Assembly (NCBI GenBank): GCA_025774935.1
Contig: JALGZK010000003.1
Coordinates: 124,001-188,000 of the forward strand
Reading direction: 5' to 3'
Length of the DNA stretch: 64,000 nucleotides
Origin: a bacterium
GTDB taxonomy: Bacteria > Joyebacterota > Joyebacteria > Joyebacterales > Joyebacteraceae
Shown: piece by piece, positions 10,295 through 18,879 of the stretch
Position numbering within the stretch: the stretch's first letter is position 1
Layout: each line of letters begins with the position of its first letter
The notes under the pieces: generated by a model
Seen by the model: the letters and a program-made list of their open reading frames with translations, nothing else
Told to the model about the DNA's origin: nothing
Database searches by the model: none
Translations under genes and position numbers: made by a program

Positions 10295-10579
10295 CGTTGC
10301 TCCTTCCGGACCGGCGGATCCCTCCCCCGATCCGACAAGAACGAAAACCAGGACCCGGCCCCGAACGGGAGTCGGGACCTGATCCTGGCGCGTGCTGGCC
10401 GGTCACAGCGGCCTATGCCGCGCCGAACCGCAAAAGAGACGACGCGCCGCGCACTCGCGCGCCGCCGTCACTGGACACAGTACTCTCCTGCGGCTCGTAG
10501 CAGTATCGGCTCTCGTGCTGCTCCTGTGACCCGGGTGACCCCCGAACCAGGGGCTGATAGGTTTTCACTCTACAGAACG

Positions 10580-10608
10580 ATTATACCACAATCTGCATCA
10601 CATCTCAA
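10580..10608 (-). promoter_or_regulatory. Sigma70-type promoter for C25 paralog 2
   Basis: On the minus strand the sequence is TTGAGA, exactly 17 bases, then a perfect TATAAT. It lies in an AT-rich island in otherwise GC-rich DNA, and transcription would start near 10573. It is one of the best promoter matches in the window. Confidence 0.75.
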
Positions 10609-10631
10609 GGAACGAGAGACGGCTCCGGACG

Positions 10632-10652
10632 CCGCAGAGACGCCTTCTGCGG
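10632..10652 (-). terminator. Hairpin directly after C25 paralog 3
   Basis: A perfect 7-bp stem (CCGCAGA/TCTGCGG, 7-base loop) begins at the base following the stop codon. It has no U tract. It would separate paralog 3 from the paralog 2 promoter just downstream. Confidence 0.4.
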
Positions 10653-13600
10653 TCACTTGAGCAGCACCATCTTCCTCGTCCGGGACACGGCAGCGGCGGA
10701 AAGCCTGACGAAGTAGACGCCCGACGCGACGGCCTCCCCTCTCTCGTCCCTGCCGTCCCACACGACCACGTGGCGGCCCGGTGTCGCCTCCCCGGAGGCG
10801 AGCGTCCGGACGCGTCTCCCGGCAACGTTGTAGACGGCCAGCTCGATCGGGCCGCCGTCCGACGGCACGGCGTACGCGATCGAAGTCACGGGGTTGAACG
10901 GATTGGGGTGGTTCTGCTCGAGCGCGAACGCACGCACTGGAAGCTCCCCGTCGTCGGGGACGCCTACCATGACGGAGTACGAGTAGTCCCCCGTTCTCCG
11001 GGCGTCGTGGCGGAAGCTTGCCCACTCGACGCCCTGGCCGTACGCGTAGTCCCCCTCGCAGTCCCAGACGTAGATGTTGACGTCCATCCCTGCGACGATG
11101 ACCTCGACGTCCCCGTCGACGTCGAGATCCGCAAGAGTCGGCGTGCAGAAAATCTCTGCGTCCGTCCGAATCGGCCATCCGTCGAGCACGTCGCCGCCCG
11201 CCGACAGTGCGAAGACCTGTCCGGCGAAGCTCGAGACGACGATGTCGGGACTCGAGTCGCCGTCGATGTCCCCGATGGACGCGCTCGAGCCGGTGTTCTC
11301 GCCGATCGACCGCGGCCAGCCGTCGAGGTACTCGGCGTGGCCGTCGAGGACGTGTATCGTTCCGTACTCGTCCGGGACGACGATCTCGAGGACTCCGTCC
11401 CCGTTGAGATCGGCCAGCGACGGGGACGGCGGGAAGTCGCCGCCCACGTCGATCGGGAACGGCCATCCCGCCAGCGTGTCACCGCCCGCGCTGAACACGT
11501 ACATGTCGCTGTCGTTCGCGACGACGACGATCTCCGGGCCAGGCTCGCCGTCAAGCTCCCCGACGCACGGGGAGCCGATGATGCGGTTGCCGCACCACAC
11601 GGGCCATCCGGGGACCCTCGTCCCGTCGGCCTCGAAGACGTAGAGGCTCTCGGCCCTCGACGGAACGATGATCTCGAGCTCCGTGTCGTCGTCGATGTCA
11701 GCGAGCGCGGCCGAGCCGTACTGGTACCCGTACGGCCACATGAGATAGGCGAAGACGCCGACGGTCGAAGGGTCGTTGTCGCCGTCGACAAGCTCGTCGC
11801 CGGTCGCCGACCATCCGTAGAAGAACCCGTCGGCGCTCGACAGCACCACGTCGTCGAGGCCGTCTCCCGTGAGGTCCCCGAGCGCCGGTGTCGCCCAGCA
11901 GAATCCGCCTGTGCTGACGGGCCAGCCGTCGAGGAGCGTCCCGTCGTCGGCGTTCCACGCGAAGATGCGGTAGTCCGGATCCTCGGGAGTCCCGAAGTTG
12001 CCCCAGGAGGCGCCGACGACCTCGGGGTACGGATCACCGTCGAGCTCGCCTACGGCCAGGGACGACCTGTAGCCGCCCAGGCCTTCGGTCGCGAAGATGC
12101 CGTTCGTCCTCGGGTCCCCGTCGCCGTCCATGTACTCGACGCCGTTGTGGTGCCAGCAGAGAACCTCGCCGGACCCCACGAGCACCTCCAGGTCCCCGTC
12201 GAGGTCGACGTCTGCGATGACAGGCGTTCCGTAGTTCGCCTCCTGGCCGATCAGAGGCCAGCCTGCCTGCGCGGGAGGGTTCGTGCTGATCTCGAATGGG
12301 CTGGTGAGCGGGCCTTCGTTGCCGGACGAGTCGATCGCCGCCACCCGGTAGAAGTACTTCGTCTTCTCCGCGAGACCCTTGTCCTGGAAGTACGAAGTGC
12401 GCTCGACGACTCCCTCGTTGGCCGTAACGTAGTTCGTCCACGGCTGGTTCGACCGGTAGACGTTGTATCCCCACAGATCCGGCTCTTCAGCCGGGCCCCA
12501 CCGGAGGGATATGGTCGTGGCCTTCACTTCACCCGCGAGGCCCGCCAAGGGTCCCGGAGGCGACAGGTCGAACAGATGAGACCACTCCTTCCCGTCCGCG
12601 TCGGTCAGTACGAGGTGGAAGGGATCAGCGATGACGGAGTTCACGTCGAACGCAAAGCCGGCCTCGCCGGAGACGGTGTCTCCCGGTTCGATGTCGCCCC
12701 ACGACTCGGTGCTGTCGGTGATCGTGACCTCGGTGCCGGGATGGCGGAGGACTCCGGTGATCGCGTCCGCCACTCCGTTTCCTTCGTTGAGAAGATCGAC
12801 CGACAGGACGATCGTCTCTCCCACGTTCGGGACGCCGTTGCCGCCCGGACCGTCGTCGACGTGGTTGCGGGCCTGGACGAGGCTGGGCCGGTAGATCTTC
12901 AGCACGAACTCGCTCGTCCAGATCGCCCTCGTGCCGTCGGTGAGCTCGATGGTGAGCGGGGCCTCATACTCGTTCGGGCAGTCGTCGGCGATCGCGAGGG
13001 TGAACGCTTCCTCGTAGGCAACCTCGGACAGACCGGGGACGCTCCCGAGTGCGTGTGTGTCGTCGACGAGCGTGATGTAGGTGTCACCGTTGTGGAGAGT
13101 CGCCGTGACCCCTGACGCCTCGTTCTGGCCGCCATTGCCGATCGTCACGTCGAGCTGGACTGTCTCACCGGCCTCCGCCATCCCGTTGGCGTTGCCGTCG
13201 CTCGCCCCGATCTGGTCGTCGTTCACGAGCGTCGCCCGAAGCGTCAGGTGTGGCTCGAGACTCGGGACCACGCCTATCGTCGCTTCGTACGGCAGGTGGT
13301 CCTGAGCGGTCACCGTGATCGTCATGGGGCCGGTGGTCCTGGGTACGAACGAGAGCGTCACGGACCCGCTCGCGTCGGTGACGCCGCAGGCGTAGACCTC
13401 TCCGCCCTTCACGACGCAGACGAGCGCGCTGTCGACCACGGCGGGATCGGTCACCGTGACGGTGAGATCGGTGGGGCCGAGCGGGACGGACGGCGGGTGG
13501 TCGGCGATCATGGTGTTCGGACGACCCGTCCAGAGTCTCGACTCCGGGTCCCCCAGGAGAAGGTAAGAGAGCTGCGTCCAGCGATCGGTGCCGTCGTGAC

Positions 13601-15377
13601 CGGAAGTCCCGACGAACGGCGCCTTGCACAGAGCGCTGACGACTCCCGCCCTGGTCGTGTTCAGCTGGTAGAGACTTTCGAACCACGCGTAGTAGTACGA
13701 CGAGGTCGTGACCGGGAAGCAGTAGCGCGTCGGCCCGAACACCCCGGACATGCCGCCGTTCGGGTTGCTCAGGAGATGCTCCGCGATCGAGTCGAACTCG
13801 ACCGCCGCGGTCGAGCAGTTCAGCATCCACGCGAACCCCGACCTGGCGACACCGTTGGAGAGAGCGTCGACGTCCTGGATGGTGATGTAGTTGTTCCGGC
13901 TCGTGCGGATGATGTCCTTGTTCCCGTGCCCCACGTGCGCCGTGATGTTGTAGCCGGCCCCAAGTGAGTCGAGCGCGGATTCGCGGTTGAGGGGGAATGA
14001 CCCCGGGAAGGCCGTGTGGTTCTGGTAGACCCGCGCGTAGTGGACGTCGGAGGAGATCAGGGAGACGGTGGGCTCGATGATGTCGCCGGCACCGTCCGTC
14101 TGGATGGCGTCGCCGGGCTGCCAGTCGTACGGGAAGACCACCTCGCCCAGCAGCAGCTCTCGTCCCGCGAACGCGACGTTCGGCGACTTCTCGTAGGTGA
14201 GGACCTTGTCGATGAACGTCTCGACCTCGTACGTGCTGATTACCGGGGCGCGTCCGACGAAGACGTCGGGATACAGGTCGAGGCTGTCGCCGGGAGACGC
14301 AGAGCCGTTGAACGCCTCCCCGAACCTGTCGTCGCCGTCGTCGTTCCAGTTGCCGTCGAGGTCGCTGTAGTAGAGATCCGTCGGGATGAACTCGCCGCCG
14401 TAGTACCACGTCCACGCGAAGCGTACGGGGACCGCGCCGGTGTCGCCTCCGATCAGAACGTAGGTCGTTCCCCACGACGAGAAGGCGTCCGCGAGGAAGA
14501 GACGGATCCGCTCCGCCGTGTCGCACCCGCCAGGGTAGTTCGCGTCGATCCACGAGACCGTGCGTACGACCGCCGTGATCCCCTTTTGCGTCTTCCAGTC
14601 CGCGAGCTCCTGGAATCGCGAGGCGAACTCGTCGGTCGTGACGATCACGTACTCGACGGGGCTCCCGTCGAGCGACGGGCTGTAGCGCGGGAGGAAGCCC
14701 TGGGACCCCACGTCGCCCACGACTTCGACAGCATGGAGCTTGCCCGCTACGTCCTCGGGGTTCTCGACCATGCTCTCGACGAGGCGCCGGTAGAGATCAT
14801 CGGAACGGGCGGTCATCCGTCGGCGCGGCTGAGACCTGTCGGCGGCGGGCGCGAGCTCGAGCTCGACCGAGATGTCGCGCGCCAGCGCGAGCCTGCCGGT
14901 GGCCGGAGCATACGTGATCGGGTAGACGGCGACCGTCGCGATCCGATAGCCGCCGAGGTAGCCGTCGCCGAGATACACTACGCGGCTTGATGGATAGGCG
15001 TCGTTGCTCTCGTAGATCGAGGGATCGGGCTCGACCCGCTCGGCGATCTGCCCGATCGGGGCTTCGGGCTGGGCGGGAGCGATTCGGTGCGTGCCGGGAA
15101 TCTCCTCTTCGGCCCACGACGCGAGAACGTCCGCAACCCGCCGGTCGGCGGGGATGACGAACGAGAGATACTCGACGGGGAGGGCGGGAGCGCCGGGAGT
15201 CTTGACCGCCCGCTCGGCGCCCGCGACCGCTATCCTTGAGTAGACGCCGTCCACCTCGATCGCCAGATCCGCGGAGTCGTACGATCTCTCGAGAGCCGGG
15301 CCTCCGGCTGCCGCGAGTGCGGCCCCGCAGAGCAGGAACAGGGTGAGGAGGATCTGGGCGGAACGTCTCGAGGTCAT
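10653..15377 (-). CDS. C25 (gingipain-family) cysteine protease with propeller and T9SS sorting domain, paralog 3
   Basis: A 1,574-residue protease closest in layout to paralog 1. It has a signal peptide (about 1-25), a propeptide-like part, and a catalytic domain from about 231 with His484 (HVGHGN) and Cys521 (MLNCST). Ig-like, Fn3 and FG-GAP propeller repeats follow, then a T9SS tail ending KMVLLK. The downstream Cys of the other two (NC..AxxExxC) is Ser here (VEFDS), so a secondary cysteine is lost while the catalytic one remains. The ATG follows AAGGAGAG. Long stretches such as RTVSWI(E/D)xNYPGGCD are shared among all three, which indicates tandem duplication. The leader carries a 12-bp inverted repeat (15423-15470). 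Confidence 0.9.
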   Translation of the reverse strand: MTSRRSAQILLTLFLLCGAALAAAGGPALERSYDSADLAIEVDGVYSRIAVAGAERAVKTPGAPALPVEYLSFVIPADRRVADVLASWAEEEIPGTHRIAPAQPEAPIGQIAERVEPDPSIYESNDAYPSSRVVYLGDGYLGGYRIATVAVYPITYAPATGRLALARDISVELELAPAADRSQPRRRMTARSDDLYRRLVESMVENPEDVAGKLHAVEVVGDVGSQGFLPRYSPSLDGSPVEYVIVTTDEFASRFQELADWKTQKGITAVVRTVSWIDANYPGGCDTAERIRLFLADAFSSWGTTYVLIGGDTGAVPVRFAWTWYYGGEFIPTDLYYSDLDGNWNDDGDDRFGEAFNGSASPGDSLDLYPDVFVGRAPVISTYEVETFIDKVLTYEKSPNVAFAGRELLLGEVVFPYDWQPGDAIQTDGAGDIIEPTVSLISSDVHYARVYQNHTAFPGSFPLNRESALDSLGAGYNITAHVGHGNKDIIRTSRNNYITIQDVDALSNGVARSGFAWMLNCSTAAVEFDSIAEHLLSNPNGGMSGVFGPTRYCFPVTTSSYYYAWFESLYQLNTTRAGVVSALCKAPFVGTSGHDGTDRWTQLSYLLLGDPESRLWTGRPNTMIADHPPSVPLGPTDLTVTVTDPAVVDSALVCVVKGGEVYACGVTDASGSVTLSFVPRTTGPMTITVTAQDHLPYEATIGVVPSLEPHLTLRATLVNDDQIGASDGNANGMAEAGETVQLDVTIGNGGQNEASGVTATLHNGDTYITLVDDTHALGSVPGLSEVAYEEAFTLAIADDCPNEYEAPLTIELTDGTRAIWTSEFVLKIYRPSLVQARNHVDDGPGGNGVPNVGETIVLSVDLLNEGNGVADAITGVLRHPGTEVTITDSTESWGDIEPGDTVSGEAGFAFDVNSVIADPFHLVLTDADGKEWSHLFDLSPPGPLAGLAGEVKATTISLRWGPAEEPDLWGYNVYRSNQPWTNYVTANEGVVERTSYFQDKGLAEKTKYFYRVAAIDSSGNEGPLTSPFEISTNPPAQAGWPLIGQEANYGTPVIADVDLDGDLEVLVGSGEVLCWHHNGVEYMDGDGDPRTNGIFATEGLGGYRSSLAVGELDGDPYPEVVGASWGNFGTPEDPDYRIFAWNADDGTLLDGWPVSTGGFCWATPALGDLTGDGLDDVVLSSADGFFYGWSATGDELVDGDNDPSTVGVFAYLMWPYGYQYGSAALADIDDDTELEIIVPSRAESLYVFEADGTRVPGWPVWCGNRIIGSPCVGELDGEPGPEIVVVANDSDMYVFSAGGDTLAGWPFPIDVGGDFPPSPSLADLNGDGVLEIVVPDEYGTIHVLDGHAEYLDGWPRSIGENTGSSASIGDIDGDSSPDIVVSSFAGQVFALSAGGDVLDGWPIRTDAEIFCTPTLADLDVDGDVEVIVAGMDVNIYVWDCEGDYAYGQGVEWASFRHDARRTGDYSYSVMVGVPDDGELPVRAFALEQNHPNPFNPVTSIAYAVPSDGGPIELAVYNVAGRRVRTLASGEATPGRHVVVWDGRDERGEAVASGVYFVRLSAAAVSRTRKMVLLK

Positions 15378-15422
15378 GGTCTCTCCTTCGCACTTCCGGG
15401 GACGTCAGCCCACCCGAAACGC

Positions 15423-15470
15423 ACGACAGGATCGAAGCTCGCCCGGATGGACGGCGCCCGATCCTGTCGT
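15423..15470 (-). repeat. 12-bp inverted repeat in the C25 paralog 3 leader
   Basis: ACGACAGGATCG (15423-15434) and its exact complement CGATCCTGTCGT (15459-15470) flank a 24-base loop, ending 46 bases before the start codon. It could be an mRNA hairpin affecting translation or stability, or a protein-binding operator. An imperfect CAGGA/TCCTG palindrome occupies the same place before paralog 2. Confidence 0.6.
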
Positions 15471-15617
15471 GGTCATCGAATCGTCAGGGGGGCGACGCCG
15501 CACCGAGCCGCATACCGCCGTTACGGTGGGCCGTTCCACGCGATGTCTCTGTCCACTGGTGTCTTGTCTAAGGAACAGCCTGTAGCAGTATGCCCGCGCG
15601 TTGCTCCCCGCTCTCAG

Positions 15618-15659
15618 GCGGGCGGGACCCGTGCCCTGGATGGGTCGGCCCCCGCCCGC
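15618..15659 (-). terminator. Large GC-rich hairpin after the lamin-tail/OB-fold gene
   Basis: GCGGGCGGG (15618-15626) pairs with CCCGCCCGC (15651-15659). The stem extends inward through GACCC/GGGTC with a small asymmetry. It starts 36 bases beyond the stop codon at 15695. A U tract is lacking. It could end the upstream message or form part of the paralog 3 leader. Confidence 0.5.
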
Positions 15660-15694
15660 GTCTATTTACTGAACCGTGCGGCCGGCGAGTGGCG

Positions 15695-18541
15695 CTACTT
15701 CAGAAGCACCATCTTCCTGCTTACCCTGTCCTCCCCGGTCGCCAGCTTGTAGAAGTAGACTCCGCTCGCTGCCTTCTCACCGGTGTCGGTCGTACCGTCC
15801 CAGACGACGTGGTGCGGACCCGCCCCGAGCCATCCGCTGACGAGGGACGCGATCCTGCGGCCCGTCACGTCGTAGACCTCGAGCGTGACCCCGCCGGCCT
15901 CAGCCAGGCTGAAGGCGATCGTCGTCTTCGGGTTGAACGGGTTCGGCACGTTCTGCGCGAGCGCGAACCTCTGCTCGACGACGCCATCGTCGACCCCGGT
16001 GGGGTTGACGACGATGTCCTCATTGCCACGCGGCTCCATCTTGTAGTTGCCGAACGAGAAGGTCGTGATGCCGTGAACGTAGACGTTGTCGCCCTCGGTG
16101 GGAACGTAGTCGTAGTCTGCGCGGTCGTCCACGCGGCAGGTGTCAGAGGCGCTACCTGTGTTCTGGATCGCCCACTCACCGAAGCCGAGATCGGCCACCT
16201 CGACCGTCGCGTCGGCGGCGTAGACCAGCACGCCTTCGTACTTCTCTCCGGTGATGACGTTTTGGAGTTCCGGAGTGGCAATCGGCGTGGCATAAGGCGG
16301 CCCCCCGGGGCGCAGGTAGACGGCCGCCTCCGGGAAGTGAAGGGCGATCTGCGTCTCGCCGAAGTACTCCTCCACCTCGCCACAGACGATGATGTCGTCG
16401 CCCCGGACGAACGAGAGCGTGGCCGTGCGGTCGAAGACCTGGACGCCGTTCCAGGCGCCCTCCTGGTCCTGGATGTAGAAGTTGTAGTTGCTGAAGATCC
16501 CGGGCTCCGCCGTCACGTTTCCGCGCACGTTGACCGCCAGGGTATCCATGGCCGACGCGTCACCTCCACCGTCGGTCGCCTGGACCTCCGCGATCGTCAG
16601 GAGTCCTACGTAGAAGCTGTAGGTCCCTACGACGGGACGCCGTGCGGAGAGCGTGCCGTCGGACGCCGTGATGTAGTAGTAGACGCGCTGACCGTCAGTG
16701 AACGGACCGATGTCGGCCGCCCACGAGTCGCCGACGCCCTGGACCATCGGCACGGTCGCGTACGAGCCCATTGCGGTCGACTTGTAGTGGAGGTCCGCCG
16801 AGGTGACCGCCACGTTGTCTGTGATCTCCGCCGAGATCGTTATCACCTCGCCGTCAACGGGCGGGATCGGCGAGTACCGCACGGTGCTGATCTCCGGCGG
16901 GCCGATGATGTCCTCGTCGTAGCGCGGATTGATCTTGAACGTGCCGTAGCTGAACTGGACCGTTCCGCGCAGCTCCGCAAGCTCGTCCCCCGCCTGAGGC
17001 GTGTAGTTGTAGTACGCGAGGTCATCGACGCGGCACGTGTCCGCGGGTGTCGTGTCGTAGACCGTCCACATCCCGTACCCGATGTCGGGACTGTCGACGG
17101 TCACGTTGTCGATCGAGCAGAGCTGGCCCTCGTACAGCTCCGCGGAGGAGCTTCCCCACGCGATGTCGGCCGTTGCGATGTCGGTGTAACCGTACACGGG
17201 GTTCCCGGACGAGTGGACGACGATCGACTCGGGGAAGTGGCGCGAGATCTCCGTCTCGTCGTAGTACTCCGAGATCGTCCCGCATACCGTCACGTCGTCG
17301 CCCTCGTTGAGGTCGCCGTCGAAGCCCGAGACGTAGCACTTGATGCCCTTGTAGGGGCCCACGCCCTCGTGGATGTAGATGACCGACGACAGATAGACGC
17401 CCTCGCCTGCCGTCACGATGCCACGCACGTTCGCGGCCTGCCCCGTGAGCGAGATGTCGTTCTCCTGGATGTACGCGATCGGGGTGTAGCCGATCGAGAA
17501 GCTGAACGGGTCGGCCTGACCGGTCCCCGGATAGCTGATCGTGGCGCCCTGGTCGTCCGTCGCCTCGACGTAGTAGTCGATCTGATAGCCGTCGGACTGC
17601 GTCGGAATCAGTCCGTGGTAGACCGAGTCGCCGGGCGCCGCCGTGGCGACCACCGAGTTCCAAGCTCCGCCGTTGACCGAATACCAGACATCCACAGACA
17701 CGACCGCTCCTTCGTCCGTGATCATGGCGCTCACGTCCGTCGGAGTCGAGTCGTTCGGCGGGATCGGCGAGTAGCGCACGAGCCTGATCCACGGCGGCTG
17801 GTTCAGCGTGTTCTGGTAGCCAGGGGTCGGCGCCTGCAGTGAGAAGTCTACGCTCGAGTTGTCGGTGTCGGCGCTCGTCGGACTCCGTCCGAGCGTGTTC
17901 CCCACGAACGGAATGTCCGGATACGCGTTGTCGTCCGCGCCGTCGTCACCCGGGCATGGGTCGGCGACGCACTCCGTCATGTCCGCGTACTCGACGAGGT
18001 CGACGAGGGTGATGAGCGACGCGCTCGTATACAGGTAGACGACGTCCGCGTGGCTCGTGAACCCGCATATGACGCCGTATCCGTTACCCCCCACCAGGCG
18101 CACCTGATCGTCGTTCGCGGGATCGTCGTCGAGCCTGATCATGTTCGGAGTCGGAAGGTGATCCACCTCGTAGCTCATCGGCGGGTCGTACATCTCGAAG
18201 TCGCAGAACTCGAACGGGAACTCGTCGTAGAATCCGTCGCCGTCGAGCGCGTCCTTGGCGACGACGATGTATCCGTCGGCCGCGATGATCGTGCCCTCCG
18301 GGAACTCCCATCGGTTCTCCCCGCCGCAAATCTGGAAGTACTCCGGTCCGGTGAGCACCCAGCCGCTGATGTCGATGGGGTCCACGGTCGGGTTGTAGAG
18401 CTCGATGAACTCGGAGCCGTCGTAGAAGCTCGGCGGGTCGCAGTAGATCTCGTTAATGACAACGTTGTCGCCTGCCGGGTTCGCGGCTGCCAGTCCGAAC
18501 GAGAACGCCAGCACGGCGACGACGAGTGATGCTCTCTTCAT
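15695..18541 (-). CDS. Secreted lamin-tail / duplicated Ig-OB-fold protein with T9SS sorting domain
   Basis: A 948-residue exoprotein. The start chosen is MKRASLVVAVLAF at 18541, behind GAGGGAGG; an in-frame start at 18631 lacks a signal peptide at its N-terminus. Order: signal peptide (about 1-20), lamin-tail domain (about 24-245; starts VVINEIYCDPP, includes FIELYNP and SGWVL), then two copies of an Ig-like unit (IRLVRYSPIPP... and ISTVRYSPIPP...) each followed by a YhcR-like OB-fold (VRGIVTAGEG..., VRGNVTAEPG...), and a T9SS type A/FlgD-like tail ending KMVLLK. LTD and YhcR-type OB-folds are often found on extracellular nucleases, but no nuclease domain is visible, so a role in binding extracellular DNA or surface polymers is inference. 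It has its own promoter (18707-18735). Confidence 0.75.
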   Translation of the reverse strand: MKRASLVVAVLAFSFGLAAANPAGDNVVINEIYCDPPSFYDGSEFIELYNPTVDPIDISGWVLTGPEYFQICGGENRWEFPEGTIIAADGYIVVAKDALDGDGFYDEFPFEFCDFEMYDPPMSYEVDHLPTPNMIRLDDDPANDDQVRLVGGNGYGVICGFTSHADVVYLYTSASLITLVDLVEYADMTECVADPCPGDDGADDNAYPDIPFVGNTLGRSPTSADTDNSSVDFSLQAPTPGYQNTLNQPPWIRLVRYSPIPPNDSTPTDVSAMITDEGAVVSVDVWYSVNGGAWNSVVATAAPGDSVYHGLIPTQSDGYQIDYYVEATDDQGATISYPGTGQADPFSFSIGYTPIAYIQENDISLTGQAANVRGIVTAGEGVYLSSVIYIHEGVGPYKGIKCYVSGFDGDLNEGDDVTVCGTISEYYDETEISRHFPESIVVHSSGNPVYGYTDIATADIAWGSSSAELYEGQLCSIDNVTVDSPDIGYGMWTVYDTTPADTCRVDDLAYYNYTPQAGDELAELRGTVQFSYGTFKINPRYDEDIIGPPEISTVRYSPIPPVDGEVITISAEITDNVAVTSADLHYKSTAMGSYATVPMVQGVGDSWAADIGPFTDGQRVYYYITASDGTLSARRPVVGTYSFYVGLLTIAEVQATDGGGDASAMDTLAVNVRGNVTAEPGIFSNYNFYIQDQEGAWNGVQVFDRTATLSFVRGDDIIVCGEVEEYFGETQIALHFPEAAVYLRPGGPPYATPIATPELQNVITGEKYEGVLVYAADATVEVADLGFGEWAIQNTGSASDTCRVDDRADYDYVPTEGDNVYVHGITTFSFGNYKMEPRGNEDIVVNPTGVDDGVVEQRFALAQNVPNPFNPKTTIAFSLAEAGGVTLEVYDVTGRRIASLVSGWLGAGPHHVVWDGTTDTGEKAASGVYFYKLATGEDRVSRKMVLLK

Positions 18542-18706
18542 CCTCGAATCCTCCCTCACATAGCGACTGAGCCCTCTGTCTCGCAGGGGGTGCTTGACTG
18601 CGCGTATGGTCCCGTCATCCTCCCTTTGCACACGGATGCTCGTATCCGACCTCCGGGCCGGGACAAACCCCTACAACCCGCAGAGCGGCTTCTTTTGCAC
18701 ACTAAC

Positions 18707-18735
18707 ACTATAGCACATTCTCCGTCGATTGTCCA
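18707..18735 (-). promoter_or_regulatory. Sigma70-type promoter for the lamin-tail/OB-fold gene
   Basis: TGGACA, 17 bases, TATAGT on the minus strand, five of six consensus bases in each box, in a local AT-rich patch. Predicted start is near 18700, giving a leader of about 160 bases. Confidence 0.7.
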
Positions 18736-18823
18736 GCACTCGTCTACCTCATTCCGCTCCCGTCGCGGGGACGCCTGAGACGCGCCGAGAGCTCTGTCTC
18801 CCGGCGAAGGGGGCGGAAGAGCA

Positions 18824-18854
18824 ACGCCCGCCGTTCGACCGGACCGGCGGGCGT
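18824..18854 (-). terminator. Strong hairpin ending the 5'-nucleotidase operon
   Basis: Perfect 10-bp arms, ACGCCCGCCG and CGGCGGGCGT, with an 11-base loop, starting 26 bases past the stop codon. The minus strand continues with a pyrimidine-rich but not poly-U stretch. Confidence 0.6.
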
Positions 18855-18879
18855 CGTCTCGCATATCTGCACGGTGTCT

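Larger units (their letters stand above)
10295..10652. other. Promoter and long leader of C25 paralog 2
   Basis: The region holds a hairpin abutting the paralog 3 stop (10632-10652), a consensus promoter (10580-10608), and a leader of about 280 bases. Within the leader GTAGCAGTAT (10497-10506) lies 22 bases from CACTGG (plus-strand reading), an arrangement repeated exactly upstream of paralog 3. An imperfect palindrome (10348-10388, outer arms CCAGGA/TCCTGG) sits about 54 bases before the start codon. No gene is supported here. Confidence 0.55.
15378..15694. other. Leader/intergenic region upstream of C25 paralog 3
   Basis: It contains a large hairpin (15618-15659), the pair CACTGG and GTAGCAGTAT (15582-15591) separated by 22 bases as in the paralog 2 leader, and a 12-bp inverted repeat close to the start codon. 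TAAATA on the minus strand (15663-15668) lies 71 bases from the shared motif, almost the same distance as the paralog 2 -10 box (73 bases), but I see no good -35. It is at best a weak promoter candidate. Confidence 0.45.
18542..18879. other. Promoter/terminator region between lamin-tail gene and 5'-nucleotidase
   Basis: About 340 bases hold the promoter of the lamin-tail gene (18707-18735), its leader of about 160 bases, and the hairpin that ends the 5'-nucleotidase operon (18824-18854). Nothing else is convincing. Confidence 0.6.
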
